Shown: positions 44,900 to 58,642, counted from the first letter of the stretch. The stretch is DNA of 64,000 bases from Phaeoceros laevis (GCA_049999765.1 JBNGIQ010009283.1:236282-300281), one strand, 5' to 3'. Notes: a model not told the origin generated them from the letters alone. Numbers and translations are program-made.

Positions 44900-46103
44900 G
44901 ATGGTTCTCTCTTACACCTGAAGCAACATAATCCAAATTGAAGTCATTACTCATAGAGGCTCTTGAACTCTCCATGGCTCTCTTCTTCCTATATTTTTGG
45001 TTGAAGATTCTCACGAGAGCCAAAAGGGAATGAAGGCATTTGCAATATGAACAGCAAAAACACATGAAATGACATGCAAAACACTTTTACGAAGCTCAAA
45101 AGGACACAAGAAATCTTGGGAGTCAGCCATACTTTTTGCTGCATAGAGGTGTTCCGAAGGAAATATCAAACTCATGACAAGTCCAGAGAATTCTGCCGAT
45201 CTCCTAAGAGCAAGTGGCTGCGAGAAGCGGGGTTGTGCAAAGCAAGTGCATGTGCTAAAAGGGGAGGAGGATTGCAATGGGGAAGGTTTTTAAGAAGGGA
45301 AGTGGAAGGTGTTGAATTTAGAAGGCAAGATACCAATTTCGCCTATATTCTTTTTCCAAACGGGCATTTTCCGGAGGGGCAGAATGTTTGAAAATGACCA
45401 ACGCGGAGAATTCCCTCTCAAAAGTTTGAACTGTGGCATTTTGTTGTTAAAGTAAATACACGGTGGGTGCGGTGACGGCATGATGTTGATGTCCTCCGTC
45501 CTTTAGGGCAGAGAACTCTTGCTTGAGTTCGTGTTGGAACTGGACTGTGTTCAACTCAGAGTCCAACTCCTCTCTTTCGGACTGTGGGTAGGAGTGGTCG
45601 GTGTAGCTGCGTGCCGGCAGTTCTTATCATTCACCCTGCCCGTCTGCTCCAGACACGTTCAGTGAGGCTGAATTTTTGGAAGCAATTGGACGGACCGATT
45701 TTTTTGGCGCTCTTGCGGACCTGCGCACTGGCAGCTGCAGGCAGGGGTAGCAATGGCTGTGTTTGTTAGGCAGCCTTAATGAGGAGAAGACACAGGAATG
45801 CGAATGAAACCATTTTCAAGATACAAAGTCACCGCAGTCCGTCCCTGCTGAGTTTCGACCCTGGAACCAAGATCAACCGCTCCTGAATGGTATCAGCTCG
45901 CTTGATTCTCGGAAAAGCTGGTGATTCTCGGCGCTGTGACAAGGGCACATGCAGGCGGATCGGTGTCTCTGACTCACCTGAACTGGGTGAATTGGGAGCG
46001 TGATATCGGAGATCCATGTGATTGGCGCTGCTCTGGGCATCTGAGCGGTTCGACCTTCACTGGGGTCCAACTTCTGTGAAGCTCACATGCGAAGTTGACA
46101 CTG
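44900..46103. other. Intergenic between divergent GH5 and myosin genes
   Basis: The divergently transcribed GH5 (-) and myosin (+) genes share this 1.2-kb space, which must contain both promoters. No coding sequence is supported. A non-coding first exon of myosin could lie here, since the myosin ATG is preceded by an AG that could also serve as a 3' splice site. Confidence 0.5.
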
Positions 46104-49100
46104 ATGCAGGCACCAACCATCAATATTCTTGTAGGGACCCGGGTGTGGGTCGAGGACAATGAAAAGGCATGGGTTGAGGCCGAGGTTGTCGAAATTGTCG
46201 GCAAGCGAATCAAGGCTCGAACTCTACATGGCAAAACGGTGAGGTCGACTGCCTCCACGATGCCACAAAGGCACATGGTTGCGTACGGTTCAATCTTACC
46301 GACCTGCACACATTTTCTTCATCTGAAAGTGTAGCATGATATCCTGACGGTTTAGATTTTGAATCCATGGGCAGGTTGTCTCGCTTGCGGCAAATGTGCA
46401 TGTTAAAGATATGGATGCCCAGCGGGGCGGGGTCGATGACATGACGAAGCTAGCGTATTTACATGAGCCGGGAGTTCTTCACAATCTCGCAAGTAGATAC
46501 GAACTTGATGAAATTTATGTGAGTTGTTCATTCTGGGCTAATGACGTCCTGAAAGTTCATTTTCTGAATCGAGTAGCTCTTGCCAGCATTTCTGTGTACC
46601 AGGATGGCGTGCAGACGCTAATGCTGGTTATGATGTGCTGACTGCTGAGTTGTGATTCAGACGTACACTGGAAATATCCTGATAGCGGTAAATCCTTTCC
46701 AAAAGCTTCCACATCTCTACGATGGTCACATGATGGAGCAGTACAAAGGAGCCGCCCTCGGCGAACTGAGTCCGCATGTATTTGCTGTCGCAGACGCGTC
46801 ATACAGGTCAGGATGCACTTTGGTCAGCTTCTTGGTTGTAAACTAGATGTATGACCGTAAGAACTTATGAACTGAGGCTTTGTGTGCAGGGCAATGGTTA
46901 TGGACGAAAAGAGTCAATCAATCCTGGTTAGTGGAGAAAGTGGAGCAGGGAAGACAGAAACTACAAAATTAATCATGCAATACTTGGCATACATGGGGGG
47001 CCGTTCTGCTACTGATGGTCGAACAGTAGAACAGCAGGTTCTCGAGGTAACCTTTGCCTTTATATATGAAACCATCATATCAGCCAGCTCGACTCGTGCT
47101 GGAGCTTATCCTGTCTGTGAGTGATTATGAAGGGTTGGTCAATTAGTGTGTGTGGCTCTTACTGATCTGCTGGACTGTCTTATGGGCACCAAATGCAGTC
47201 GAATCCTCTGCTTGAAGCCTTTGGGAATGCCAAAACTGTTCGTAACGACAACTCTAGGTGGGCTTGTTTCTGAGTATGGTTTTTGGATGTTTTCTTTTTG
47301 CCTACCTTTGGCTGGTGGTATTCATTCCCTTGAAATCTGGATCGTCCACAACTAGCCTCTCATGCTGTGCATGTAGTACCTTACAGTGGCAGAACATTTT
47401 TCTTCCCTGCAGCCGATTTGGCAAGTTTGTGGAAATTCAATTCGATCGAGATGGGAGAATATCAGGTGCTGCTGTGAGGACATATCTTTTGGAAAGATCC
47501 CGTGTTGTGCAGATCGCGGATCCAGAGAGAAACTATCACTGCTTCTACCAACTATGTGCTTCCTCAGAGGTACTAGATAAGGCCTGTAACAGTTTATCAG
47601 TTATTTTGAAAATATGCCAGCTCCAGTGCAGATCAGTTTGAAGTACATGGCTGTGCTACTTGGGTTCTTCCTCTCGAGCTACAATCTGATTCTATGACTT
47701 CTCCTATGTGGATATAGGATGCTGAGAAATACAAGCTGGGGGAAGCCAAATCTTTTCGATACTTGAACCAAAGTAATTGCTATGAGCTAAATGGTGTTAA
47801 CAATGCCCGTGAATATCTCAATACAAGGAGAGCCATGGATGTTGTGGGCATCAGTCCTGAAGAGCAGGTTGCTCCTGGCATACACAATGTACTTGCAATT
47901 TTTCTGTAGATGGATTGCCCATTGTGTTTGCCTCATAAACTTTCGATGAACTATGCAGGAAGCAATTTTTCGAGTCGTGGCATCCATCCTTCATCTTGGA
48001 AATGTTGAGTTCCGTCCTGGGAAGGAGCATGATTCGTCCAAACTGAAGGATGAAAAATCTGTGTTTCACCTCAAGGCTGCCGCTGAATTGCTTATGTAAG
48101 AAAATGAATGTGCTACTTTATTATTATCATGACAGCTGATTTCCTTTGTCATGAATCTTGTGGCTTTCTCGTATGTTGTGTGTAGGTGTGATGAGAGAGG
48201 GTTGTTGGACTCTCTTATCACCCGAACCATCAAAAGTGTGAATGAGCTGATTACAAAGACTTTGGATCCTGAAGCTGCAACAATCAATCGTGATACCTTG
48301 GCAAAGACTGTGTACTCCCGACTATTTGATTGGTATTGCCCTTCAAAGCTTCCTTCTGCGGTTCAGTGAGCTTTGTCGCGAGATGGCATTGCGATTTACG
48401 TTTGCAATCCTTGTCAGGTGAGTGTTGTTGTGTAGGAAGTGTATTGACCAATGTTGCACTTCTGCTTGCTATGCAGGCTTGTTAATAAAGTAAATAACTC
48501 AATCGGCCAGGACCCTCATTCAAAAACACTCATTGGGGTCTTGGATATCTATGGATTTGAAAGCTTCAAGACCAATAGGTTAGTCCTCGTTTCTCAAATG
48601 GTTTTCTTTTGTTGGATGAACATCATCCACGGGCAAGTAAGATTGAGGGTACTGCACCTGTACCGTGATGGCGTATGTATTCCTTTGGGTGTCTGCTCCT
48701 TGGAACTGCTACTTATGTTCTGTTAGGCAATAAGTGCTTTGAAGTTGTATTATGCATTATATAGCTGAACGGCATCTTATACTGTCCTGTTGTGATGTAT
48801 TTGAACTATTGTGTCTCCCTCTTAGTTTCGAGCAGTTCTGTATCAACCTTGCTAACGAAAAATTGCAACAGCATTTCAATCAGGTACCAATTGTTCTTTG
48901 CTAGGAGGGAGTACTCGATGCTTGCAGCCTGTTGATTTGATAAATTTGCACTGATAGAGGGTAGTTAGTCCTTTGGCAGCTGATAGTTTGCTTCTTTTCT
49001 GCAGCATGTTTTCAAGATGGAGCAAGAGGAGTACACAAAAGAAGCCATCAATTGGAGCTATATTGATTTTGTTGACAATCAGGACATTTTGGATCTTGTT

Positions 49101-52100
49101 GAAAGGGTGGGATGCTTTTTGCCATTCTTGCTCTACTCTAATTTGTCTGTTGTGTGTGGATCTTTTCTTGCAAGTTGACGGAGTGCTTTATTCCCACAGA
49201 TGATCGAGTGCCTTGGTTTGGGCAGCTATGATTCGGAAGCTTATGAGTGGCTATGTTTTTATGACAGTCTTCTGATTGAAGTCTCACCAGCCCCCTGGTG
49301 GTGCAGATTTAACTTTATTTTGTATGCTCATGATTGCTCGGTGTTGGTTGATGTTGCACAATCTTGTTCAGAAGCCAGGAGGGATCATCGCACTTTTGGA
49401 TGAAGCCTGGTAAGAACAACAAGCTTGCTCATGATCGGTTATGAATTGAGACAAATAGAGTAATATTTAGTCGGGTTGTTGCAAGTATCCAACTTCTTGC
49501 TATGCAAATTGTGTCCTGGGAAGGTTGTAGGATGCATGTTTCATGTCTTCATGTCTCACCCTCAGGTCTAAATAGCTGAACCCCTTCTAGCATGACTGTC
49601 GGAGACTGGGTTTCTGACAGCTTCAATTAAACTCTGCAGCATGTTTCCAAAGTCAACAAATGAAACCTTCGCCACCAAGCTGTTTCAAAGCTATAAAAAC
49701 CACAAAAGGTTCAGCAAACCTAAGCTTGCGAGGACCGACTTCACCATTGGCCACTATGCTGGAGATGTAAGTCAGTGTTAAAAGAGCATTTTCGTTTCAT
49801 GTGAAGAGTGTTTGATGATTGGCCATTTGTGACATTTTACCCTTTTGTGCCTCTTTGCAGGTTACTTATCAGACAGAGCTGTTTTTAGATAAAAACAAGG
49901 ACTACGTCGTTGCCGAGCACCAGAACCTGCTAGGCTCGTCAAGCTGTCCATTTGTTGCCAGCTTATTTCCACTCTCAAGTGATGATTCAAGGTCCTCTTA
50001 CAAGTTCTCTTCCATTGGAACTCGCTTCAAGGTAACACAATTCAGCTCTGAACTGTGTTTGTCTTCTCAACTGCATGTAGGCAGCACACACACTGTGCTG
50101 GAGAGAGGTTTTACTGTGGCTTGGGCTGTCAGCTAAGCAACTATCCTAATTCACTTAGGAGCTTTCTGACGTCCACTTTGCTGGTTTTAAAATGTAACAG
50201 CAACAACTGCAGTTGCTGATGGACACGTTAAATCAAACTGAGCCACATTACATAAGATGTGTGAAGCCAAACATGTTAAACAAGCCTGGGAGGTTCGAAA
50301 ATAATAATGTGCTGCAGCAGCTACGGTGTGGGGTGCGTCCCAAGTGTGAAGTCATGCTTTTTATTGTATTTTCTACCTGTGTGCATTCATAGTATTGGAT
50401 GGGACAAGTTGCACATGACCCAGTTCATATGTGTGGATTTAAAATTTTGTATAGCTTCTTGGTACCAGAGTAATGTTGCCTGGCATGTTGAGATGCAGGG
50501 TGTTCTTGAGGCTGTGAGAATAAGTTGTGCTGGATACCCCACAAGGAGGACTTTTGATGACTTTCTTGACCGATTTGGCCTACTAGCTCCAGAAGTTTTG
50601 GATGGCCAGTAAGTAGCCCTTGATTACTTTATTTGTGCACCGCGTAACACTTTGCACACAGTGTTAACTGGAGTTTCCATGTTCTACTCCCCCTACACAT
50701 TGGTTGCATACAAAAGTTGTTGCTGGTTGTGTTTGAGTTGACTTCACTTTTGTTTTGCTCCATGTGCGTAGTTATGATGAAAAAGCTGCGGCGGAAAGGC
50801 TTTTGAAAAGGATGGGTTTAACTAATTTCCAGGTAGAATGTTGTTTTGATCTTGAATGCGTGCCAAATCTTTGGGGGTAGTGTTAATTTCTTCAAAGATG
50901 CGGCTAGTGCAAACCGCAACTGAATGTCAATGGCTGGGTTGGTGCAGGTGGGAAAAACTAAAGTTTTCCTTCGAGCTGGCCAGATGGCAGAGCTTGATGG
51001 GAAAAGGGCAGAGGTGTTGAACAATGCTGCTAAAGTTATCCAGCGCCGGGTCCGTACATTTCTTGCACGAAAGCACTTCATTGCGATGCGGAAAGCTGCT
51101 ATTTGTATCCAGGCGCATTGGCGAGGTAGATCATGCTGTACACCCATAAGTGTATTAAATGGCAATGGTTTTCTATTGAGGACTGAAACTTCCAGTTGCA
51201 CCATTTCAGGACGGCTTGCCAGGAAGCTCTATGAGAATATGCGGAAAGAAGCTGCAGCTGTCTGTATACAAAAGAATGTACGGATGTGGCAAGCACAGAA
51301 AGCATACAAGAAGACGCGACAAGCAGCTATCAGCATACAGGCTGGAGTTCGTGGAATGTTTGCGCGCAAAGAGTACCGACTCAAACGGCAGACGAAAGCT
51401 GCTATCATCATCCAGGTATGACTTGTGTTGAGTCTCTCAGCCTGTGGTATCACTGTAGCCATTTGCCCTGGTTTGTATATCACTAAGCATACTGTTGTTG
51501 TTCTGTCCTCAGAAACATTGGCGTGGGTATAGGGAGCGGTCATACTTCAAACAGTTGCGAAAGTCTGCCATCACCTTTCAATGCGCCTGGCGAGGAAGGG
51601 TTGCTAGGAAAGAGCTTAAAAAGCTTAAGATGGTCTGTACACTTGAATGGTCATGTGCACTGAGGTCACATGTTGCTTGCTCCCAAACAGCTTCTGATGT
51701 TGCTTCTGTCTATGTCAGGCTGCAAGGGAAACTGGTGCACTGCAAGAAGCGAAGACAAAGCTCGAGAAGCAATGTGAAGAGCTCACATGGCGTTTGCAAC
51801 TTGAGAAGAGAATGCGAGTACGTTTGTCAAACTGGAGTCTCACTCATGTTCAGTGTATGCACTCTGTGACAGTTTCAAATCTGGTGAACTCGGAAGGAGC
51901 TGATTGTCAGGTCTGGGCGGAATTCTATGTGTTCGTTTTTGTCTATGTAGACTGATCTTGAGGAAGCCAAAGCACAAGAGATTGCAAAACTCCAAGCTGC
52001 TTTGCAGGAGCTACAGGGAGAGGTTGAAGCATCCAAATCTCTGCTTATCAAGGAGAGAGAGACAGCTAAACAGGTGGTTGTTGCTGCTCCTAAGGAGGTG

Positions 52101-55100
52101 CCAATCGTTATCGAAAATGGTCCCAAAATGGACAAGCTGATGCAGGAAAATGAAAAACTGAGGGTGAGTTATTTTCTCTTCGACAAGGTCCAGTCATTTG
52201 AATGGTTTGAGCTTCACCATGATCAAGCAGGTAGTCTCTTGGCAATGACGCTTGTACCCTTCCTGTCATTCAGAGTCTAGTATCAACTCTTGAGAAAAAG
52301 GCAGCAGAGCAAGGATCTGATCTGCTAGATCTCAAAAAGAAAAGTGAAGACAAACTAAGGCGAGCGGAGGAAGCAGAGTCAAAGATTGATCAGCTTCAGG
52401 AATCACTTCAAAGGTGAATGTTTTTGCAGTGAGTTCAACTATATGTTGGTGATTCTACAGTTTGAAGTGTTCAGGCAGTTTTTCAGGCTATAGAGGCCTG
52501 GTACTGGAAGTTCATGGATTGTCATCATGTGCATAATCTGATGAGACATTCTCATTTCTTTACTGCAGACTGGAAGAAAAACTTTCAAATATGGAGTCGG
52601 AGAACCAAGTGTTGCGCCAGCAGACACTTGTACTGTCTCCCACAAAGGGCCTGTCAACCCGGTTTAAGACTACTGTTTTCCAGGTATGGATTGTGAGGCT
52701 TTTTGGGACCTGTTTGGCAACGTTAAATTAGCCAGCGTTTTACCTTCCCATGACTTATGCTACTACTGACGGCCGTTGAAAGAATGGTCATCACAGCAGC
52801 CATTTTTCACAATGAGATTTGGCGCTGAGGTATGCTTGTACTCAGGTGTTTCATGTGTTCTGAGATTTGTTTTAATCGCAGAGGAGCCCAGACAATGGCC
52901 TTGTTGCGAATGGCGAGATTCGGGCATCTCCTCCTGTAAGCTGGTTTCTGTAATACAAAATCCAGTAATTTTCTCTCAAATCAGGCTCTTGATATGTTTT
53001 CTTGCGTCTGGTAGGTGCAAGAAGTTCCTACTATTGCTCAGATAGAGAGAGAACAAACTGAATCGGAGCAGCGCCGTCAGAAGTGGCTGATTGACAAGCA
53101 ACAGGTCTGTGGTGGCTTTGTGCTTTACTTCATACATCCATTTCTTAGTGGCGTGGCAGTAAAGCATCTGTTTTCCCGCTGAAAGAAGAGGAGTCTTGGT
53201 GGTGCAGGAAAACCAGGACGCATTACTTCAATGTGTCATAAAAGAAATTGGATTTAGCCATGATCGACCAGTAGCTGCATGCATGATCTACAAATCGCTT
53301 TTGCATTGGCGATCATTTGAAGCTGAAAGGACCAACGTCTTTGACCGTATTATCCAGACGATTGGATCTGCTATTGAGGTAAAATTTCTTGGGCTAGAGG
53401 AGTTGCAAATGGATATGGTTGTTCAAGATTGCTTGCTAGTGTAGGAGGCTAACTGTAGGCTACAGTGTATTGGCCTAATTGTGGTGATACTCTTGTCGCG
53501 TGTTTGCCAGAGTCAGGAGAGCAATGATGTACTGGCTTATTGGTTGTCGAACACATCCACTCTACTGTTCCTGTTGCAGCGCACTCTAAAAGCCAGTGGT
53601 GCTGCTGGAGGTGCTCCAAAAGGACGTCGTCCAAATGTTACATTATTTGGCCGCATGACTCAAGTGAGATTTCAACCTTCAACAGGATTTTGTGGTCTTT
53701 CAGCAATGCATGACAGCATCACATGACCATCACCAAGCATAAGCAGCAGTGGCACATGTGTTATATAAGCTGACAGCTATATCATGATTGCAGGGTTTCA
53801 GGTCTTCTCCATCTGGAGGAGGTGGTGTACCATATGGGAATGGTGGTATTGGGGGCTTAGATATATTGCGGCAGGTTGAGGCTAAGTACCCTGCCTTACT
53901 ATTCAAGCAGCAGCTGACTGCGTATGTCGAAAAAATGTACGGGATGATTCGGGATAACCTTAAGAAGGAGATTACACCTGTGCTTGGCCTCTGCATCCAG
54001 GTTTCTATTCACTCCGTTTTTTCAAGGGATATTCTGTTTTTTAACGAGTGGTCTTGAGTACTGCATAGAGTTGAATGTTGCTGTTTGTCCTGGGAGATGA
54101 GCTTATGGATTCAGCTAGACAGTAGTCTGTTCTGCTGCATTGAACATTTTTAATCTGTTGTGATCTATCTTCACAATAGGCACCAAGAACATCGAGAGCT
54201 AGTCTCAGTAAAACTGCATCCCGATCACCAAGCACGGCAGCAACAGCTCAGCAGCTAAGCAGCCACTGGAACAGTATTATCTCCAGCCTCAGTGCTTTGT
54301 TGAGCACAATGAAGGCTAATCAGGTACTTGGATAGTGAGTGCTTGTGGATGGCTGGAAAACGACCATTCATTAGAGATCTTTTGTCTTACTACTTGTTTC
54401 ACCTCCAGGTTCCTGCTTTCCTTGTTCGCAAGCTGTTTACACAGATTTTCTCTTTTATAAATGTGCAATTATTCAACAGGTTAGTCTGCAAAAACATATG
54501 GTGTCTTACCTCCTTATTGTTTTCCTTGTCGATAAGTAGAGCAGGTTGTGACTAACAGCCTTGTGAATTGGCAGTCTTTTGTTGAGGCGCGAATGCTGTT
54601 CCTTCAGCAATGGAGAATATGTCAAGGCTGGGCTTGCAGAATTAGAGCATTGGATATATGAGGCTGGAGAGGAGGTATGTAAGCTGAATCCTCATCTGCA
54701 AAGATGCTGATCTTTCATCACCTGTTCGGTGTGTAGGGCTTTAGTCCTAATCTTGTTGCTATCGTTTTGTGGTGGGAAGGACTATGGCAAGTATTTGATT
54801 TCTTTTTTGTGATTTCAGTATGCTGGTGCGTCATGGGATGAGCTCAGATATATTCGTCAAGCTGTTGGCTTCTTGGTAAGAAATCACCACAGGATTTTAG
54901 GCCGTTGGAACTTTTCCAGCTGTGTGCAGTCCCAGGTCAGTTACGTTACAACTGTTTCTTGTCGTCTCCAGGTTATTCATCAAAAGCCGAAGAAATCGCT
55001 TGACGAGATTACCCATGACCTCTGCCCGGTGAGTTTGTAATTTGTGTGTTTCGATGAACTAGAGTTGAATTGCTCTGGATTATGTTACGTGATCACCTTG

Positions 55101-55585
55101 TGCATTTTTTTCCTTCATAAACAGGTTCTGAGCGTTCAACAATTGTACCGAATTAGCACGATGTACTGGGATGATAAGTACGGGACCCATAGCGTTTCAC
55201 CTGAGGTGCTGTCCGAATACCAGGGTCTCATTTATTTAAACACGTTTTACAGGTTGTCTGCAACTTGAGTTGACGTCGTTTTGTAATAATTGACAGGTGA
55301 TTGCGAATATGAGAGTCCTCATGACAGAAGACTCAAATAATGCTGTCAGTAATTCCTTCTTGCTGGACGACGACTCCAGGTATGTGGAATCCTCACTTGT
55401 TTTTGTGGCAAAGGGTTAATGAGAGGTCTAGGGATGACTAACTTTTAAGTATTTGTTGCAGCATTCCTTTCTCGGTGGACGACATATCTAGATCGATAAA
55501 GGAGCTTGATTTATCTGAGATTGATCCTCCACCTCTGCTCCGAGAGAATCCTGCCTTCAGCTTTTTGCAACCCCGCGTGGAGTAA
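46104..55585 (+). CDS. XI: Class XI myosin heavy chain, 38 exons, complete
   Basis: Model join(46104..46238,46375..46518,46661..46806,46890..47046,47199..47257,47413..47569,47718..47867,47959..48095,48186..48332,48477..48578,48826..48883,49005..49106,49372..49409,49640..49766,49861..50031,50201..50332,50499..50608,50772..50832,50948..51125,51210..51415,51513..51632,51719..51817,51951..52163,52274..52413,52569..52683,52882..52935,53015..53104,53208..53378,53511..53663,53794..54000,54180..54323,54409..54479,54575..54674,54819..54875,54972..55028,55125..55205,55297..55379,55462..55585), 1531 residues with phase kept throughout. An SH3-like N-terminus (VGTRVWVED) precedes the motor: P-loop GESGAGKT 157-164, [23 protein letters not shown]. 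Six IQ motifs span about 738-880, then a coiled coil to ~1070 and a globular tail with the DIL domain to the end. It is the actin-based organelle and cytoplasmic-streaming motor of plants. Length matches the family (about 1500-1530). The start is ATG 46104; an extra 5' exon is possible. Confidence 0.96.
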
Positions 55586-56092
55586 CATACGGGATGGGTT
55601 ACATGACCTTGTTTCCTACCAGTCGTGATGCCGGGGGAGTATATTTTGCTTTTTTGCGTGGTCTTATATATCCCCCAGCCCAGCCCCTCTGGTCTATCCC
55701 GGAAAGTATCGATAGTCTAGGCGCCACACCTCCTGTGTAGAGGAGTGACTAACCCCCCTTTGGATAACATGTCCACCCCGGAGTTCGCTCCAATTATGAT
55801 TCTTTGGCCTCTCCGTTGATAGTAGTAGAATAGCAGAAGCCGTGTAATATATTAACATTTTTTGGAAGGTTATACGCGCGACTCCGTGATTGAGTCGTTG
55901 CTTGCTTGCCTAGTCTCTTGGGAGCTCTCAAACGAATCATTGCAATGAGATAATCAGCGATCCACCATCTCATGCAGTTGCGTGAGAATTCGAAATGAAT
56001 CACTTTGAGGAGCAGTAAATATGCTTCTGTCAGACAATCGCTGGACCACCCTTGTCCAGGCCCCTCCTACTGCCCGTATGCCCCCGAGGCTT
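55586..56092. other. Myosin 3' UTR and intergenic
   Basis: No gene. The sequence after the stop is probably 3' UTR for 150-250 bp. Confidence 0.5.
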
Positions 56093-56920
56093 TTACGTGA
56101 TTTCGATTCTGTATGCAAATACACCTTGCTCCTGCCAATCCTCCCAAGATGCTGGACTGGGGGCAGACGACACATTGTTGGATGCCACCTCTTTCCTGAC
56201 AACGCAAGTTCCGGATGTGGAGTTCCATGCATACACACGCATATGCAATTCCGAGACATGCTCAAAGCGTCTTTCCCGCGAATCCGATAGCTCTTGCGCC
56301 AGAGTGAAGGGCACCATGCCTACCATCTCGATGCTCTGCACCCCGAGGTGTCTCCTTAAAACTAAATCAAATGTGTAAGGGATGCAGTCACCTAGTCTAG
56401 TACGAGCCATGAAGGCTGTGGAGGAGAAGGGGTGACCTGCTGGAAGGTGTCGGAGTCTGGTGGATCCATAGTGTTCGTAGCATTCGAAGTTGTCGAGGTA
56501 GGCTCGTACACAAAGTAAACCAAGCATACCACACCCAAGGTTCTCAACGTGGTGAGAATTGGCCTTCCAAGAGGGCCCGGCCCTCCACTTGCAGCTTTTG
56601 CAATCAAACACGTGTGCACATGTCACCTCGTTACTTCGGGACACCACGAATTTGTGGGAACCTGGTTTTACTTCCACCACTTGTTCGACTTTGGAGACAA
56701 GACCTTGTGGGCGGAATGGGTAAGTGACAGCCCGCCAAATGTTGGTCAGGGGATTCCCTACAAAGCAGTCCTTTTCGTTGTCCAAGGCTATGAGGCCCCA
56801 CATCCCTGAAGTATATGACAGCTTCTCAAAGCTCAGTGGCAGCTTGATTTCCCTCTACTCAAAAGTACCAGTGTCAATGATAATTGCCTTCTCTTCTGCA
56901 TACGAGTCCAGCCTCCTGCG
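56093..56920 (-). pseudogene. F-box/kelch-like protein copy 2, truncated
   Basis: A minus-strand frame from about 56854 to 56093 reads LSFEKLSYTSGMWGLIALDN, CFVGNPLTNIWRAV, VVEVKPGSHKFVVSRSNEV, and WEDWQEQGVFAY near the end. The order NPLTxxWR followed by blade-like segments is typical of plant F-box proteins with kelch or F-box-associated repeats. In the same frame a TAG occurs just upstream, within ...GTFE*REIKLPL..., and no F-box or start codon is found upstream. The 3' end stops right after VFAYR, where the paralogue at 57.8-58.5 kb continues. It is probably a decayed copy, though an expressed short protein from the ATG at 56803 cannot be excluded. Confidence 0.5.
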
Positions 56921-57767
56921 GTACCCTTACTCACCTGCTGGCTAACCATCTCGAAAGGCGCTGAGAAGTGCTGAGGCAAAAGGCTTGCTTATGGTGAGCC
57001 CGAGTCCCGCTAACTTCTCGCCAACTTCCCGCCCTAGACAATGATTGCTGGATTTGTCTCACAAACAGCGTTTACATTGTATCACATCCCAGGCTGGTTT
57101 ACGATCAGGATATGCTCTCAGAAGCAAAACGAGTGAGGTCAGTAAGAAAATCGTGAATTTGTCTTTTATCTGCACTGTTGAGCAACGATGGAGGCATAAT
57201 TGTAGAGTGCTAGATGAATCTTGACCCACTGAAAGCTCCTTCATTTGGCTCTTAGTGGCTAGGTGGAAACACTGCAGCATGAGGAATGTAATGCTGCCAG
57301 TGCATGTCAAACAAGGCCTCTTCCAGGCATCGGAACTAGGTCCATCCAATTTCCACCTGCTCCCCACAGTTCAGTAAGCAATTGTCCAGGTCTGCCCCTG
57401 AAAACTGGCTTACAGGTCCGCCTGATGCAAGATCTAGACTTGGCGCCAACACAACATCATTTCTTTTTCTTGCATGTTACCTTCTACAGCTCGGTGTGAA
57501 GTCAGGACGACACCAACACAAGTGAACTTCGTAGTGATCATACAAACTCTCCGAGGAAGCTTGTAAGAGCAGCTGTAAGTTCACCTTAGACACTGAAACC
57601 CTGGCTGGTCATCTCAAGTTCAAAAGCAGATCGGATGAGTCCAAAAGCTGAACTTGTCACCCACCTTACATCCTGGCCCGAGTTCGATTCCAAGTCCTGA
57701 GCCCACGGTTTTACTGGTGGAATGTGACCACACCTGATCCAATGAATTCCAGTTCAGTCAGAGAATC

Positions 57768-58512
57768 TCGTCTAAGCAAAGCAGCACAATACCTGACCAA
57801 AGCTTGCTAGCTTGCTTCATGTTTCTAGGACAGAAGTCGGGGCGAGGGTAGAAGAACATCACATGTCGCTCGATGTCACACATAGACAGACCTGCATCCT
57901 CCTCATGAATATTGTAGCGACATTCTTGAAGATTGTCAGGTCTGCATACACGCACCTGACCCAGATGCTCAGTATAGCCTCTATAAGCAAACACACCTAG
58001 CTCCTCCCAATCTTCCCAAACTTGTGAAGTAGGTGAGAAGTATGCATTGTTTGATGTCACCTCTTTGCTGGCAACCGAAGTTCCGGATGTGGAGTTCCAT
58101 GTATAGGCACGGAGATGCCAGCACAAGGGCTGATTCTAAAGTCGTGCCCAATTTTCCGGATCCGAAACCTCCATCAACTCCTGTTCCAGAGTGAAGGGCG
58201 TCATGCCCACCATCTCTATGCACTGCCCTCTGAGGTGTGTCCTCCTCACAACCAGCTAAAACGAGTAAGGGATGCTGTCACCTAATTCAAGGGAAGGAGG
58301 GCGTTGAGCAGAAGGGGTGACCTTCTGGATGGCGGCAGAAACTGGATACATGCTCCATACTTCAAAGTGCTGGTCGTCAGGCTCGTGCACAAAGTAAACC
58401 AAGCCATTCCACACCCAAGTTCCCAAGAGGCTGGACCAAAAGTGCCCGTCCCAGGAGGCCCGTCCCTCCACTTGGTCTTGGAATCGAATACCTGTGCATG
58501 CCGAAATCTGTT
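57768..58512 (-). pseudogene. F-box/kelch-like protein copy 1, with in-frame stops
   Basis: The minus strand from about 58512 encodes segments parallel to the copy at 56.1-56.8 kb: NGLVYFVHEPDDQHFEVW, GDSIPYSF, QCIEMVGMTPFTLEQEL, AYTWNSTSGTSVASKEV and VWEDWEELGVFAY. TAG codons interrupt this frame near 58257 (after PYSF) and near 58138. It continues beyond VFAY for about 70 residues, further than copy 2. The 5' part is lost in or before the gap at 58528. The two copies are the remains of a tandem duplication about 1.7 kb apart. Confidence 0.55.
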
Positions 58513-58642
58513 CTCATGGCCCCATTANNNNNNNNNNNNNNNNNNNNNNNNNNNNNNNNNNNNNNNNNNNNNNNNNNNNNNNNNNNNNNNNNNNNNNNNN
58601 NNNNNNNNNNNNNNNNNNNNNNNNNNNCTCATGGCCCCATTA
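58513..58642. other. Assembly gap of 100 N with identical 15-bp flanks
   Basis: CTCATGGCCCCATTA ends at 58527 and starts again at 58628, directly on each side of 100 Ns. The contigs probably overlap here and the gap may be empty. Confidence 0.8.

Noticed and set aside
45074-45391. A plus-strand frame between GH5 and myosin
   Set aside because: Lacks motifs and sits in the shared promoter region; composition is not protein-like.
49107-49371. A missing myosin exon in a longer intron
   Set aside because: The motor sequence is continuous from DILDLVER to [12 protein letters not shown] across this intron, so nothing is missing.
56021-56378. Plus-strand frames over the F-box-like copies
   Set aside because: The minus strand shows conserved segments shared between the two copies; the plus-strand frames do not.
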